DNA from: an uncultured Angelakisella sp.
GTDB taxonomy: Bacteria; Bacillota; Clostridia; Oscillospirales; Ruminococcaceae
NCBI GenBank assembly: GCA_934524965.1
Contig: CAKSYU010000006.1
Coordinates: forward strand, 6,323-70,322
DNA: 64,000 nt
Direction: 5' to 3'
In this document: positions 26,558 through 35,104 of the stretch, one piece after another
Layout: the number at the start of each line of letters is the position of its first letter
Position numbering within the stretch: the first letter of the stretch is position 1
Made by a program: the position numbers and the translations under genes
Notes under the pieces: generated by a model
Told to the model about the DNA's origin: nothing
Database searches by the model: none
Seen by the model: the letters and a program-made list of their open reading frames with translations, nothing else

Positions 26558-27115
26558 TTACAGCTTCATCTGAATGGAACGCCCTACCTCAAGCGCCTTT
26601 TCTTCGCCCTGCAGGGCAGCCAGCAGGTAAAGGGCAAAGGTAAGGGCATTGCCCGCGCCGTTGGCGGTAATGATCTTTCCGTCCTGCTGCAAAGGCGCGG
26701 CGGTGTAGCTGCCGTGGTACTTTTCGTCGTTCTCAAAGCCGGGGTAGCAGGTGTATTTTCTGCCGTGCAGCAGCCCGTTTTCGCCCAACACGCTGGGGGC
26801 TGCACAGATAGCGGCAACCCACAGATCCTCTTGAGCGGCGTAGGCTAGCCCCTCCTGAATCGTAAGCGATTTCCCCAGATGGGTGGTTCCGGGCAAGCCG
26901 CCGGGCAGCACCATCATGTCGATTTCATCGGGAACGACCGCTTCCTCGGCTATATCGCAAACCACGGGAACACCGTGACTGCCTGTGATGATCCGATCCG
27001 TCCCACCGCCGATGGCAACGGTTTTTACCGTCACGCCGCCACGGCGCAGGATATCCACCGGAGTCAGTGCCTCCACTTCTTCAAAGCCCTCTGCCAAAAA
27101 TACATAAGCCGTCAT
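26558..27115 (-). CDS. DJ-1/PfpI family protein (DJ-1/ThiJ type)
   Basis: A 185-residue single-domain protein of the DJ-1 superfamily. VFLAEGFEEVEALTPVDILRRGG gives the conserved Glu14, and WVAAICAAPSVLG supplies the nucleophile-elbow Cys104. The PGGLPGTTHL loop is present too. The family includes glyoxalase/deglycase-like and redox-sensing proteins; the precise activity is unclear. I chose the ATG at 27115, eight bases after AAGGAGG, over two upstream ATGs that overlap the ribosome site. Co-directional with the U32 gene, probably in one transcript. Confidence 0.92.
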   Translation of the reverse strand: MTAYVFLAEGFEEVEALTPVDILRRGGVTVKTVAIGGGTDRIITGSHGVPVVCDIAEEAVVPDEIDMMVLPGGLPGTTHLGKSLTIQEGLAYAAQEDLWVAAICAAPSVLGENGLLHGRKYTCYPGFENDEKYHGSYTAAPLQQDGKIITANGAGNALTFALYLLAALQGEEKALEVGRSIQMKL

Positions 27116-27202
27116 TATCATTTCCTCCTTGCCAATCATTTCTGCCGGAAGGGGTATATCCCCTTTTGGCTTTTTGTGCTATATCCTGCGCTGCCGCATT
27201 TT

Positions 27203-28051
27203 TCAATCCATCGCCAAGGGCGTATAAATTGTCTGCGGAAGCTTGATATTTCCTGTTTTCCGAACCATCATCATCGGTTCGGTAATGCCGTTTGGCACCG
27301 TCACCGTCAAAGGCACCGGCAGGGCAAGGCGCAGCCGGTCGGTTTGCAGCGTCCGGCACAGCCCCTCCAGAGCCGCCGCGGCGTATTCCTTGGGGCACAG
27401 CAGCTCCCGCACCAGCGGGGTCTCTCCCTCACGGCTCACCGCCGCGCAGCCCCTTGGCTGCTCCGGCGTGCCCAAAAGCCACAGATCGCCGCCGTACAGC
27501 TTCAGCCAGCCCTTTTGGGCCGTCAGCCCGTCCGCCCCCCATTGCAGCCCCCACGGCGCATATTTCCGCCGCTGGGCGTCATATTGCCGCGGCTCGGCGG
27601 GGGTGCAGGGCAGTGCCTCGCCGCCCGCTGCGGCATAGTCCCCTGCCGTTACCCTGCTGCAATCGGCAAAGCCGTTTTTGCGGTAAAGCAGGCGGTTTTT
27701 CTCACTGTCGGGGCGCAGCAGCGCCGCTCCCTCGCCATTTTCCGTCATCGTCCGGCAGCAGTCTGCCAGCAGCCCGCCGCACAGCCCCTGTCGCCGGTAA
27801 TCGGGGTGAGTCGCCACCCCGTAGAAGTACCTTGCCGGTACTTCCCCTTTAGGGGTCGCCAGCGTCACCGGCATGGCGACCAGCATCGCTGCCGGAACGC
27901 CGTCTTTCCGCGCGCACCACAGGGCGTCCCCGTACCGCGCGAAAATATACTCCATCTCGGCGGCTGCCCCGTTACCGAAGCACCGCAGGAAGATCTCCCG
28001 CAGGCGGGACAGCTCCTCCCCTGTTGCCAAACCATAGTTCACTTGCGGCAT
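27203..28051 (-). CDS. GNAT family N-acetyltransferase
   Basis: A 282-residue protein. Residues about 5-150 form a GNAT fold, with the acetyl-CoA motif A reading YFYGVATHPDYRRQGLCGGLL and motif B LLYRKNGF. The C-terminal 130 residues are a less conserved second domain, as in two-domain Eis-like or SCP2-linked acetyltransferases. The acceptor is not predictable. AAAGGAG lies five bases before the ATG. It begins 11 bp after the DUF2156 gene, suggesting co-expression of two acyl-transfer-fold proteins. Confidence 0.88.
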   Translation of the reverse strand: MPQVNYGLATGEELSRLREIFLRCFGNGAAAEMEYIFARYGDALWCARKDGVPAAMLVAMPVTLATPKGEVPARYFYGVATHPDYRRQGLCGGLLADCCRTMTENGEGAALLRPDSEKNRLLYRKNGFADCSRVTAGDYAAAGGEALPCTPAEPRQYDAQRRKYAPWGLQWGADGLTAQKGWLKLYGGDLWLLGTPEQPRGCAAVSREGETPLVRELLCPKEYAAAALEGLCRTLQTDRLRLALPVPLTVTVPNGITEPMMMVRKTGNIKLPQTIYTPLAMD

Positions 28052-28062
28052 GGCAGCTCCTT

Positions 28063-28962
28063 TCACGCTTTTTTCGCCTCGCGCGTTACATGCTTTTCCA
28101 GCAGCATCACCGGATAGTAGGATTCCTTGCTGCGGCGCAGTCCCTCGTCGCCGGTGTCCTCCTCGCGGTTCACAAAGGTAAGCGACGGGTACTTCTCCTT
28201 CATCATTTTGGCGATCTCCCGGCATACCATCGGGTAGGCGCCCGGTTCATCGCTTTCCGCCTTTTCAATATTTTCGTCCATCATGGTCTCGTTGATCATG
28301 CTTGCCACAGCAAAGCCGTAAATTTTGCCGCCTGCCGTCAGCACGCCGCCGGTCATTTCCAGCTTGTCAAGTTCCCGCAGGGCACAGCGCACCACGCAGC
28401 CCTCCTTGTGCAGTCCCTCGTCGCCGCCCTCGTTTTCCGCCTGCCACCGGCGGTGGAATTCCAGCACCGCTTCCACATTTTCGGCGGTGATGGGTTCAAA
28501 TCTCCAGTCGGGGTGCGCCGCCTCAAAGCGGTTGCAGAAGTTCCGCTTGCCGTGCAGCTTTTTGCCGGCGTAGGTCATCAGCTTATCGACCTCGTAGATA
28601 TATTCGGCGTCGTCGCGGCTGGCAGTATAGGTAAACTCTCCGGGATAATTTGCCTCCATCCACGCTTTTTCGGTCGGCAGCAGCCCAAAGAACCACAGCT
28701 CCCTGCCGTTATCCCTGGCGTCCTGCCGCAGCAGCTCTATCCCCTCGCGGAGGTCGCCGTCCCCGTAGGGGAAGCCGTAGCCGTCGCCGCTGCCGCTTTT
28801 GGTGAAAAGCCACTCGCCGGTCAGGCAGTAGCGGGTCTTGTAAATGCCGCTCCACAGGTACATGGTGGCAAAGCTCTGGTAGCAGGCGCTGTGGTGTTTT
28901 CTTCCCAGAAAGGGCAAAAGGTCACGGCGTGCTGCCAATGTGATCGGTTTGAATTCCAGCAT
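28063..28962 (-). CDS. DUF2156 protein (phosphatidylglycerol lysyltransferase-like fold)
   Basis: A 299-residue soluble protein of the DUF2156 family, related to the C-terminal GNAT-like domain of MprF and to FemX-like aminoacyl transferases. Typical stretches are YLWSGIYKTRYC, YIYEVDKLMTYAGKKLHGKRNFCNRFEA (the KLxGKKxHxKRN signature) and YPSLTFVNREEDTGDEGLRRSKESYYPV at the end. There are no membrane helices, so it is not a full lipid flippase. The likely role is aminoacyl-tRNA- or acyl-dependent transfer, substrate unknown. Confidence 0.9.
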   Translation of the reverse strand: MLEFKPITLAARRDLLPFLGRKHHSACYQSFATMYLWSGIYKTRYCLTGEWLFTKSGSGDGYGFPYGDGDLREGIELLRQDARDNGRELWFFGLLPTEKAWMEANYPGEFTYTASRDDAEYIYEVDKLMTYAGKKLHGKRNFCNRFEAAHPDWRFEPITAENVEAVLEFHRRWQAENEGGDEGLHKEGCVVRCALRELDKLEMTGGVLTAGGKIYGFAVASMINETMMDENIEKAESDEPGAYPMVCREIAKMMKEKYPSLTFVNREEDTGDEGLRRSKESYYPVMLLEKHVTREAKKA

Positions 28963-28978
28963 AAAACTCCTTTGGTGA

Positions 28979-29635
28979 TTATAATTTCAGTACTTCCCGT
29001 ATTTTGCGGGCGATGACCTCGCGCGGGAGCATCTCGCCGTTTTCGGTACAGTTCAGAATGATCCAGCCCTGCTGCTGTGCCCCGTAAAGGGCAGCGGCAC
29101 GGCAGTGCTGCAAATAGGCAAAATCCGCCTCGTGGATATCGCGCTTGGTTTCATCGCCGTGGTAGCGCTCACTCAGCAGACGGCGGGAGACCTCTGGATC
29201 GACATCGAGATAGACCACCGCCGTGGGGCGCGGCAGACCGGCTTTGTTGTATTCCACATCGCACAGCCAGCCAAGGAAGCCGTCCCACTCCTCCCGCGGC
29301 AGACGGGACATCTGGTGCGGGATATTGGAGGTGGAGTAGCGATCCGCCACCAGTATTTTGCCCGCTTCGTAATCGGGGTGCCAGTGGCGGCAGTAGCTGG
29401 CATAGCGGTCCACCGTGAAAAAGAGCGACGCCCCGTAGGGGTTCACCTCGTCCAGCGTGCCGATCTCGCCGTGGAGATACATCTTGACCAGCGTGCTGGA
29501 GGGGTCGTCATAATCCGGAAAGGAGAGCTTGCGGCAGGGCAGCCCCTTTGCGGTAAGATACTCGGTGAGCAGCGCCGCCTGCGTTGCCTTGCCGCTGCCG
29601 TCCAGCCCCTCGATGACATACAGTTGGTGTTCCAT
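28979..29635 (-). CDS. tmk: Thymidylate kinase
   Basis: A 218-residue P-loop kinase phosphorylating dTMP to dTDP. The Walker A loop is GLDGSGKA (residues 10-17), followed by SFPDYDDPSS and then FTVDRYAS and DRYSTSNIPHQMSRL, the dTMP-binding DRY/S segments. The lid region YLDVDPEVSRRLLSERYHGDE is recognisable. It resembles the clostridial dNMP-kinase-like Tmk variant. It is close behind thyX, separated only by a small membrane-protein gene, so dTMP formation and phosphorylation are probably co-transcribed. Confidence 0.93.
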   Translation of the reverse strand: MEHQLYVIEGLDGSGKATQAALLTEYLTAKGLPCRKLSFPDYDDPSSTLVKMYLHGEIGTLDEVNPYGASLFFTVDRYASYCRHWHPDYEAGKILVADRYSTSNIPHQMSRLPREEWDGFLGWLCDVEYNKAGLPRPTAVVYLDVDPEVSRRLLSERYHGDETKRDIHEADFAYLQHCRAAALYGAQQQGWIILNCTENGEMLPREVIARKIREVLKL

Positions 29636-29647
29636 ATTCTGTCCTCC

Positions 29648-29833
29648 TCATTCCCTCTTGTTGCGGGTACGGTAGATGAGATAAACCGCCACCGCCGCAA
29701 TGAGCACCACGGCGGTCGCCGCGAACAGCCCCATGCTTTCCGCAGCCGTGCCCTGCATCAGCCGCAGCAGCGAAAGGGCGGCAAGCACCAGCGCCGCCAG
29801 ACACAGCAGCAATACCGGCAGTCTTTTATCCAT
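29648..29833 (-). CDS. Small two-helix membrane protein
   Basis: 61 residues: a short basic N-terminus, a hydrophobic helix at about 6-24, a polar turn (MQGTAAES), a second helix at about 34-54 and a basic tail YRTRNKRE. Its ATG overlaps the thyX stop by eight bases (ATGGATAA) and it ends 12 bp before tmk, so it is firmly embedded in this operon. I do not recognise a family. The overlap and the clean two-helix pattern support a real gene over chance. Confidence 0.6.
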   Translation of the reverse strand: MDKRLPVLLLCLAALVLAALSLLRLMQGTAAESMGLFAATAVVLIAAVAVYLIYRTRNKRE

Positions 29834-30605
29834 GGGCTTCTTCCCTCATTCTGGCGTATTTTTCCCGCATTTCTGCGGCTTTTCCGCAGGTCATTTTCCC
29901 TTCGGAGCAGGCGCCGCGCACGCACGCGGGACCGGCATTTTTGAAAAGATGGGGCGCGACGGAAAGGCAGAGGGAAAGCATCTGGTCGGCGACCTCTCGG
30001 ATCTCCCACTGGGCACGCTGGCAGCAGCGCAGCTCAAAGAAATTCATAAGGCTGCGGGCGTTCATCGTCACGATCATCTTGGTATCGCAGGCATTGGGCA
30101 GGACAAAGCGGGCGTCCTCGATGGCGGTCTTTTCGGCACGGCTTGCCGCCGCCTTGGGCGAAACACCCTGCGCCAGCCACTCCGCTTCCCTGCGGGTCTT
30201 CAGGATCTCGGCGATCTTCTGGTAATGGGCAATGCTTTCCCGCATTGCCAGCTCAAATTCGGCCTTTGCCTCGGGGACTTCGGCGATCTGGGGCGGGGTG
30301 ACCACCTCGAAATCGTTTTCCCTGACATAGCGCTGGCTCTGCACGCTGAACGAAGCGATGCGGTGACGGGTGATCTGCGCCAGCAGGGCGCGGCTGACCC
30401 CCTCGATGCCAAAAGTGAAAACGGCGTGCTCGATGGGGCTTTGGTGACCCAAGCCCGCCAGCATTTCCACAAATTCGCCCGCCTTTTCCGGCGTCAGTTT
30501 CTCCTGCACCTCGGCAATGGTGGCGGGGCTGTAGCAAAGCCGCGCCGCCGAGGCGATGGTCATTTCCGGTTCCGGCGTGTGGGTGATAAGAGTGACCTTT
30601 GGCAT
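29826..30605 (-). CDS. thyX: Flavin-dependent thymidylate synthase
   Basis: A 259-residue FAD enzyme making dTMP from dUMP, methylene-tetrahydrofolate and NAD(P)H. The hallmark ThyX motif RHRxxSxxxxSxR is present as RHRIASFSVQSQR (residues 80-92). The dUMP-binding C-terminal region around RSLMNFFELRCCQRAQWEIR matches the family. Length is in the normal range. AAGGAGG precedes the ATG. It lies 34 bp after pcrA and upstream of tmk. No thyA is visible in the window. Confidence 0.96.
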   Translation of the reverse strand: MPKVTLITHTPEPEMTIASAARLCYSPATIAEVQEKLTPEKAGEFVEMLAGLGHQSPIEHAVFTFGIEGVSRALLAQITRHRIASFSVQSQRYVRENDFEVVTPPQIAEVPEAKAEFELAMRESIAHYQKIAEILKTRREAEWLAQGVSPKAAASRAEKTAIEDARFVLPNACDTKMIVTMNARSLMNFFELRCCQRAQWEIREVADQMLSLCLSVAPHLFKNAGPACVRGACSEGKMTCGKAAEMREKYARMREEAHG

Positions 30606-30639
30606 ATTGTTTCCTCCTTACGGTCGTTTACACTGTGGA

Positions 30640-33087
30640 TTATCGTTTTTCCAGACGGGCGAAGGTCGCCATCAAACGCTTGGCGCCGACGCTGTCAAAG
30701 TGAATGGTGAGCAGGTGGTCGCCGCCCATCGGCTCGATCTTGAGAATGGAGCCTTCCCCGAAGGTCTTGTGGTAAACCCGGTCGCCGGTCTTAAAGCTGA
30801 ACGGCTCCGCAGCCGGCGCGGCGGGTCTGGGACGGGGGGCGGGCGGAATGCTGACGGTCGTCGGACGGGGGGCCTGTCCCCCGCTGCCCTGACGGGCGCC
30901 GTAGCCGCCGTAACTGCTGTTATAATTGCCGCCGTAGCTGCTTCTGCCGCCAAAGGCGGAACGCTCCGCCTGATAGTTGCCGAAGCGCTCGGTCTCGTCC
31001 TCGGTCTTCAGCAGTTCATTCGGGATCTCCCCGATGAAGCGGGAGGGGCGATTGCGGGTGGTGCGTCCGAACAGCATTCGCTGTGCCGCACCGGTGAGGG
31101 TCAGTTCCTTTTTGGCACGGGTGATGCCGACATAGGCAAGGCGGCGTTCCTCCTCCAGCTCCTTCGGCTCGAAGATCGCCTGCTGCCCGGGGAAGATGCC
31201 CTCCTCCATGCCGGTGATGAAAACATAGGGGAATTCCAGTCCCTTGGCGGAGTGGAGCGTCATGAGCACCACCTTGTCGTCGTCCTCCGAAAGATTATCG
31301 AGGTCGGTATAAAGGGCGATCTCCTCCAAAAAGCCGGAAAGACTGGGCTCCTCGGTCTCCTCCATGTACTTGAGAACGGTGGTCTTCAGCTCGCCGATGT
31401 TTTCCAGCCTGCCGCGGCTTTCCATATCGTTTTTCGCTTCCAGCGCCCTGACATAGCCGCTTTGATCCAGCACCGCTTCCAGCGTCTCGATGAGGGGAAC
31501 CTCATCGACCGTTTCGGCAATGCCGTCCAGCATGGCGGTAAAGGTCATAAGCGCCTTTGCCTTGGAGGAAAGGGGGACATATTCCTCCGCCGTCTGTAAG
31601 GTGCGGTACAGCGACTGGCCAAGGCTATCCGCGACCTGCTGGGCGGTATTCAGCGTCGCTTCACCAATGCCGCGCTTCGGCTCATTGATGATGCGGCGCA
31701 GCCGCAGGCTGTCATCGGGGTTATTGAGGACGGCAAGGTACGCCAGAATGTCCTTGACCTCCTTGCGGTCAAAGAACTTTAAGCCGCCGATGATGCGGTA
31801 CGGAATGCCCTGCCGAATGAACATCTGCTCAATGGTGCTGGAAAGGGCGTTCATACGGTACAGAATGGCGTGGTCGCTGTATTTTGCGCCTTTTTCGTGG
31901 TTTTTGCGAATGGCACCGGCAATGAAGTGGGCTTCCCGCTGTTCATCGGCTGCCTTGTGGTACAGCACCTTTTCGCCGCGGCTGTTCTGCGTCCACAGGG
32001 TCTTGCCCTTGCGCTGACTGTTGCGGCTGATGACGGCATTGGCGGCATCGAGAATGGTGCCGGTGCTGCGGTAATTCTGCTCCAGACGAATGACCTTGGT
32101 GTCGCCGAACTGCTGCTCGAACGAAAGGATATTCTCGATGGTGGCGCCGCGGAACTTGTAAATGCTCTGGTCATCATCACCGACGACGCACAGGTTGCCG
32201 TGACCGCCCGCCAGCAGGCTGACCAGCAGGTACTGGGCATGGTTGGTATCCTGGTACTCATCTACCATGATGTAGCGGTAGCGGTGCTGGTACTTTTGCA
32301 GCACCTGCGGGAACTGCTGGAACAGTTTGACCGTCAGCAGAATGATGTCATCGAAATCGAGGGCGTTGGCGTCGCGCAGCATCTGCTGGTAGCGCGCGTA
32401 CACACGCGAGGTGACCTGCAAAGCGAAATTATCGCCGGCGGCGCGGCGCAGGTCATCGGGGGAATAGAGTTTATCCTTGGCGCGGCTGATGTTGCCGAGG
32501 AGCGCCTTGGGCGAAAAGTTCTTATCATTGATATTCAGCTCTGCCATGGCGTCCTTGATGACGCGGACGGAGTCATCGCTATCGTAGATGGTGAAATTGC
32601 TGCCGTAGCCCAGCGCTTCGATCTCGCTGCGGAGGATACGGGAACAGGCGGCATGGAAGGTGGCGGCGTGGACATCCTCTCCCCTGCTGCCCAGCATGGC
32701 GGCAAGACGGGCACGAAGCTCGCCCGCCGCCTTATTGGTGAAGGTGATGGCAAGGATATTCCACGGGGCGGGGACATCATGGGCGATGAGCTGCCCTGCC
32801 CGCTCCATAAAGCTGCCGTCGGCGGCGCACTGCTCTAAAAGCCGCCAGTCCTCCTCGCTGAGATAGGGCATATCGTCACTGCGGGAGGAGGCGGTGCCGT
32901 ATTGCAGGAGGTTGGCGATGCGGTGGATCAGCACGGTGGTTTTCCCGCTGCCGGCACCTGCCAGAATGAGGACGGGTCCTTCGGCGGCAAAGACGGCTTC
33001 CCGCTGCATGGGGTTGAGATTGGAAAAGCGGCGGTTCAAGATCTCTCTTTTGAGCTGCTGGTATGCTTGGTTATCACGCTGCGGCAT
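30640..33087 (-). CDS. pcrA: UvrD/PcrA-type superfamily 1 DNA helicase
   Basis: An 815-residue 3'-5' helicase acting in repair and replication restart. Motifs run in order: Q motif NPMQREAV; motif I AGAGSGKTTVL; Ia ILAITFTNKAAGELRAR; II YIMVDEYQDTNHAQY; III VVGDDDQSIYKFRGA; IV VIRLEQNYRST; V VVLMTLHSAKGLEFPYVF; VI EERRLAYVGITRAKKEL. A Tyr/Ser/Gly-rich linker follows and then a C-terminal Tudor-like segment (GDRVYHKTFGEGSI), as in PcrA, where it contacts RNA polymerase. The start at 33087 follows AAGGAG by nine bases; the longer upstream frame crosses the hairpin region and is not coding. Confidence 0.96.
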   Translation of the reverse strand: MPQRDNQAYQQLKREILNRRFSNLNPMQREAVFAAEGPVLILAGAGSGKTTVLIHRIANLLQYGTASSRSDDMPYLSEEDWRLLEQCAADGSFMERAGQLIAHDVPAPWNILAITFTNKAAGELRARLAAMLGSRGEDVHAATFHAACSRILRSEIEALGYGSNFTIYDSDDSVRVIKDAMAELNINDKNFSPKALLGNISRAKDKLYSPDDLRRAAGDNFALQVTSRVYARYQQMLRDANALDFDDIILLTVKLFQQFPQVLQKYQHRYRYIMVDEYQDTNHAQYLLVSLLAGGHGNLCVVGDDDQSIYKFRGATIENILSFEQQFGDTKVIRLEQNYRSTGTILDAANAVISRNSQRKGKTLWTQNSRGEKVLYHKAADEQREAHFIAGAIRKNHEKGAKYSDHAILYRMNALSSTIEQMFIRQGIPYRIIGGLKFFDRKEVKDILAYLAVLNNPDDSLRLRRIINEPKRGIGEATLNTAQQVADSLGQSLYRTLQTAEEYVPLSSKAKALMTFTAMLDGIAETVDEVPLIETLEAVLDQSGYVRALEAKNDMESRGRLENIGELKTTVLKYMEETEEPSLSGFLEEIALYTDLDNLSEDDDKVVLMTLHSAKGLEFPYVFITGMEEGIFPGQQAIFEPKELEEERRLAYVGITRAKKELTLTGAAQRMLFGRTTRNRPSRFIGEIPNELLKTEDETERFGNYQAERSAFGGRSSYGGNYNSSYGGYGARQGSGGQAPRPTTVSIPPAPRPRPAAPAAEPFSFKTGDRVYHKTFGEGSILKIEPMGGDHLLTIHFDSVGAKRLMATFARLEKR

Positions 33088-33170
33088 GAGTGGGGTCTCC
33101 TTTTTTTCGTCACGGGCGGCACCGGCAGGACTGTGCCGCCTTGTAATTTGCTCGTAAAAATCCAAGATAT

Positions 33171-33181
33171 ATTGTACCACA
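33171..33181 (-). promoter_or_regulatory. Extended -10 promoter of pcrA
   Basis: The minus strand reads TGTGG-TACAAT directly upstream of pcrA (-10 at 33171-33176). The -35 match 17 bp further up is weak (TTTCCT), consistent with an extended -10 promoter. It is nearly identical to the dxr promoter core. Confidence 0.5.
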
Positions 33182-33364
33182 AAAGGACGCCGGAGGAAAC
33201 ACCGGCGGGAAAGTTTTTTGGCAAAACGGCAGCTGCGGATCTCCTCCCCCACTAATACGGACAAAACGGGGGAAATTTGCAGTAAAAGTGTTGAATTCGC
33301 ACAAAGTTTCACAGAAGTTTTACAATATTGGAATTCATTGGGTGAGAGGCGGCTGTTATGGGTA

Positions 33365-33691
33365 GTCCATGCTGTCAATCCCTCCGGTTCGCTACGCTCA
33401 CCACCTCCCTTTACACAAGGGAGGCAGACCGTTATGGGGCTGGCTTTGTTGTCGCCTGACGGCGTCGCAAAGTCTCTTAAAAGGCTCTGGTTTGTACGCC
33501 TATCCGGCGGGGACTTCCTTTTGCTCGTGCAAAAGGAAGAAAAACACGCTCGGGGATACCCCGAGACCCCACGCACCGGAACGCCCGCTCGGAACGGCTT
33601 TGCCGTCCCGAAGCGTGGGCTAAACGGTGCTTATAGGGTGTCGCAGACGCATCTGCCCCCTTCCCCTCCCCTCCCCCGCTTCGGGGGAGGG
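33365..33691. repeat. Cluster of intergenic palindromes
   Basis: At least five hairpins follow one another: CCTCCCTT/AAGGGAGG (33404-33424), TTCCTTTTGC/GCAAAAGGAA (33515-33538), CTCGGGG/CCCCGAG (33549-33565), CCCACGC/GCGTGGG (33568-33619) enclosing an inner ACGGC/GCCGT hairpin, and CCCTCCCCCG/CGGGGGAGGG (about 33669-33691). The first, preceded by a CAATCCCTCCGG stretch, resembles a palindromic repeat I associate from memory with gut Clostridia genomes. Probably a composite of miniature repeat elements. Confidence 0.6.
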
Positions 33692-33875
33692 TGTTCCTAT
33701 CCTACTTCCTGCTTTTCTTACTCTCACGCTCGGCAAGTGGTGCCTGCTATGAACATTAATGGATAATAACCAAAATGTGTTTTACCGACGACATAGCACC
33801 TTCATTTGAAGAGTGGGACTATGGGTGCAGTAAGCAAATACTTTGAAATCTGCCGAATGGTTTGCACAAAGGCGC

Positions 33876-33909
33876 AAAAAAACACACGGTGGTGAGCCGT
33901 GTGCTTTTT
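33876..33909. terminator. Bidirectional terminator-like hairpin
   Basis: CACACGG (33883-33889) pairs with CCGTGTG (33897-33903). The stem is flanked by seven A residues on the left and CTTTTT on the right, so it gives a T-run on either strand. It probably ends read-through from asd and any rightward transcript from the repeat region. Confidence 0.6.
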
Positions 33910-34043
33910 CTGCTGTTAGTGTTTTTTGGTGAAGCCAAATCATAAGGAGTGCAACGCATTTCCCGCTTGCGTTGTTCTGGAATAAGAATAGCGTATATTA
34001 CGGGGTTTGTCAATAGGAAATTCGAGAAAAATTGTGAACAAAA

Positions 34044-34075
34044 AGAAAATTTGCCGCCCCCGGAGCGGGGACGGC
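34044..34075 (-). terminator. Terminator of hom-lysC-asd operon
   Basis: GCCGCCCCCG (34053-34062) pairs with CGGGGACGGC (34066-34075) with one mismatch and a 3-base loop. On the minus strand it is followed by AAATTTTCTTTTT, a good intrinsic terminator 13 bp past the asd stop. Confidence 0.8.
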
Positions 34076-34088
34076 GGGAAATGGGGCA

Positions 34089-35087
34089 TCAAAGCAGCAG
34101 CTCGGCGATCTGGACGGCGTTGGTCGCGGCGCCCTTGCGGATCTGATCGCCGCAGCACCACAGGCAAAGCCCGTTGGGATCGGTGAGGTCGGGACGGATC
34201 CGCCCGACATAGACGAGATCCTGATCGCTGGTATCCAGTGGCATGGGGTAGATATTATTCGGGAGGTCATCGACCAGACGGCAGCCCGCAGCCGAGGCGA
34301 CGGCTTCCCTCGCCTCCTGTACCGAGATGGGACGGGCAAAGCGGGCGGTGACGGCGATGGAATGAGAACGCACGACCGGCACCCGCACACAGGTGCAGGA
34401 GACCTGCATTTCCGGTAGGTGGAGGATCTTTCTGCCCTCGTTCTGGAGCTTCATTTCCTCGGAGGTGTAGCCGTTTTCGGTGGGGCTGCCGATTTTGGGA
34501 ATGAGGTTATAGGCGATCTGGTACGGGAACACATGGGGCTGTACCGGCTCGCCCCGATAAAGCGCGTCGACCTCCTGCTCCAGCTCGATGGGTCCGCCCG
34601 CCCCCGCGCCGGACACCGCCTGATAGGTAGCGGCATTCATGGTGACTATGGGCGACAGACGGCGCAGCGCCGCAACCGCGACGACGGTGATGATGGTGGA
34701 GCAGTTGGGATTGGCGATGATGCCGTGATGGCGCAGGGCATCCTCCGGATTGATCTCCGGTACGACGAGGGGCACCTCCGGCTCCAGACGGAATGCGCTG
34801 GAATTATCGATAAACACGGCGCCCGCGGCCTTGATGGCGGGAGCAAAGCGGCGGGCGATATCGTTTTCCGCCGCGCCCAGCACGATATCGGCACCGGCAA
34901 AGGCGGCATCGGTCGCTTCCTCAACGACGATGTACCGACCGGCAAAGGGCAGCAGCTTGCCGACACTGCGGGCGCTGGCCAGGCAGCGCAGCTCCCCGAC
35001 CGGAAAATTCCGTTCCTCCAGAACCTTGAGCATTTCCCGACCGACGGCGCCGGTCGCGCCCAGTATGGTGACATTGGGTTTCTTCAT
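34089..35087 (-). CDS. asd: Aspartate-semialdehyde dehydrogenase
   Basis: A 332-residue NADPH enzyme reducing aspartyl-4-phosphate to aspartate semialdehyde, the branch point to lysine, threonine and methionine. The nucleotide loop is ILGATGAVGREML, and the catalytic Cys129 lies in IIANPNCSTI. The substrate segment YQAVSGAGAGGPIELE and a later VRSHSIAVTARF with the catalytic His are intact. Start ATG at 35087 is seven bases from GAGGAG. It follows lysC by 17 bp and is last in the hom-lysC-asd unit. Confidence 0.96.
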   Translation of the reverse strand: MKKPNVTILGATGAVGREMLKVLEERNFPVGELRCLASARSVGKLLPFAGRYIVVEEATDAAFAGADIVLGAAENDIARRFAPAIKAAGAVFIDNSSAFRLEPEVPLVVPEINPEDALRHHGIIANPNCSTIITVVAVAALRRLSPIVTMNAATYQAVSGAGAGGPIELEQEVDALYRGEPVQPHVFPYQIAYNLIPKIGSPTENGYTSEEMKLQNEGRKILHLPEMQVSCTCVRVPVVRSHSIAVTARFARPISVQEAREAVASAAGCRLVDDLPNNIYPMPLDTSDQDLVYVGRIRPDLTDPNGLCLWCCGDQIRKGAATNAVQIAELLL

Positions 35088-35104
35088 GATCTCTCTCCTC
35101 TCGG

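Larger units (their letters stand above)
33088..34088. other. Gene-free interval
   Basis: This 1-kb gap lies between pcrA and the end of asd. It holds the pcrA promoter (33171), an unremarkable AT-rich stretch to about 33340, a run of palindromes (33365-33691), a featureless AT-rich stretch, a bidirectional terminator (33876-33909), a CAACGCA/TGCGTTG inverted repeat (33951-33974) and the asd terminator. Open frames across it have no good ribosome sites and are probably not genes. Confidence 0.6.

Noticed and set aside
33365..33691. Possible CRISPR array
   Set aside because: The repeats are hairpins of different sequence, not regularly spaced identical direct repeats, and no cas gene is nearby.
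33218..33766. 182-codon plus-strand frame in the pcrA-asd gap
   Set aside because: It crosses five hairpins of the repeat cluster, lacks a ribosome site and reads as unrelated low-complexity peptide segments.
33819..34013. 64-codon minus-strand frame after asd
   Set aside because: It lies beyond the asd terminator, spans a second terminator hairpin and has no ribosome site.
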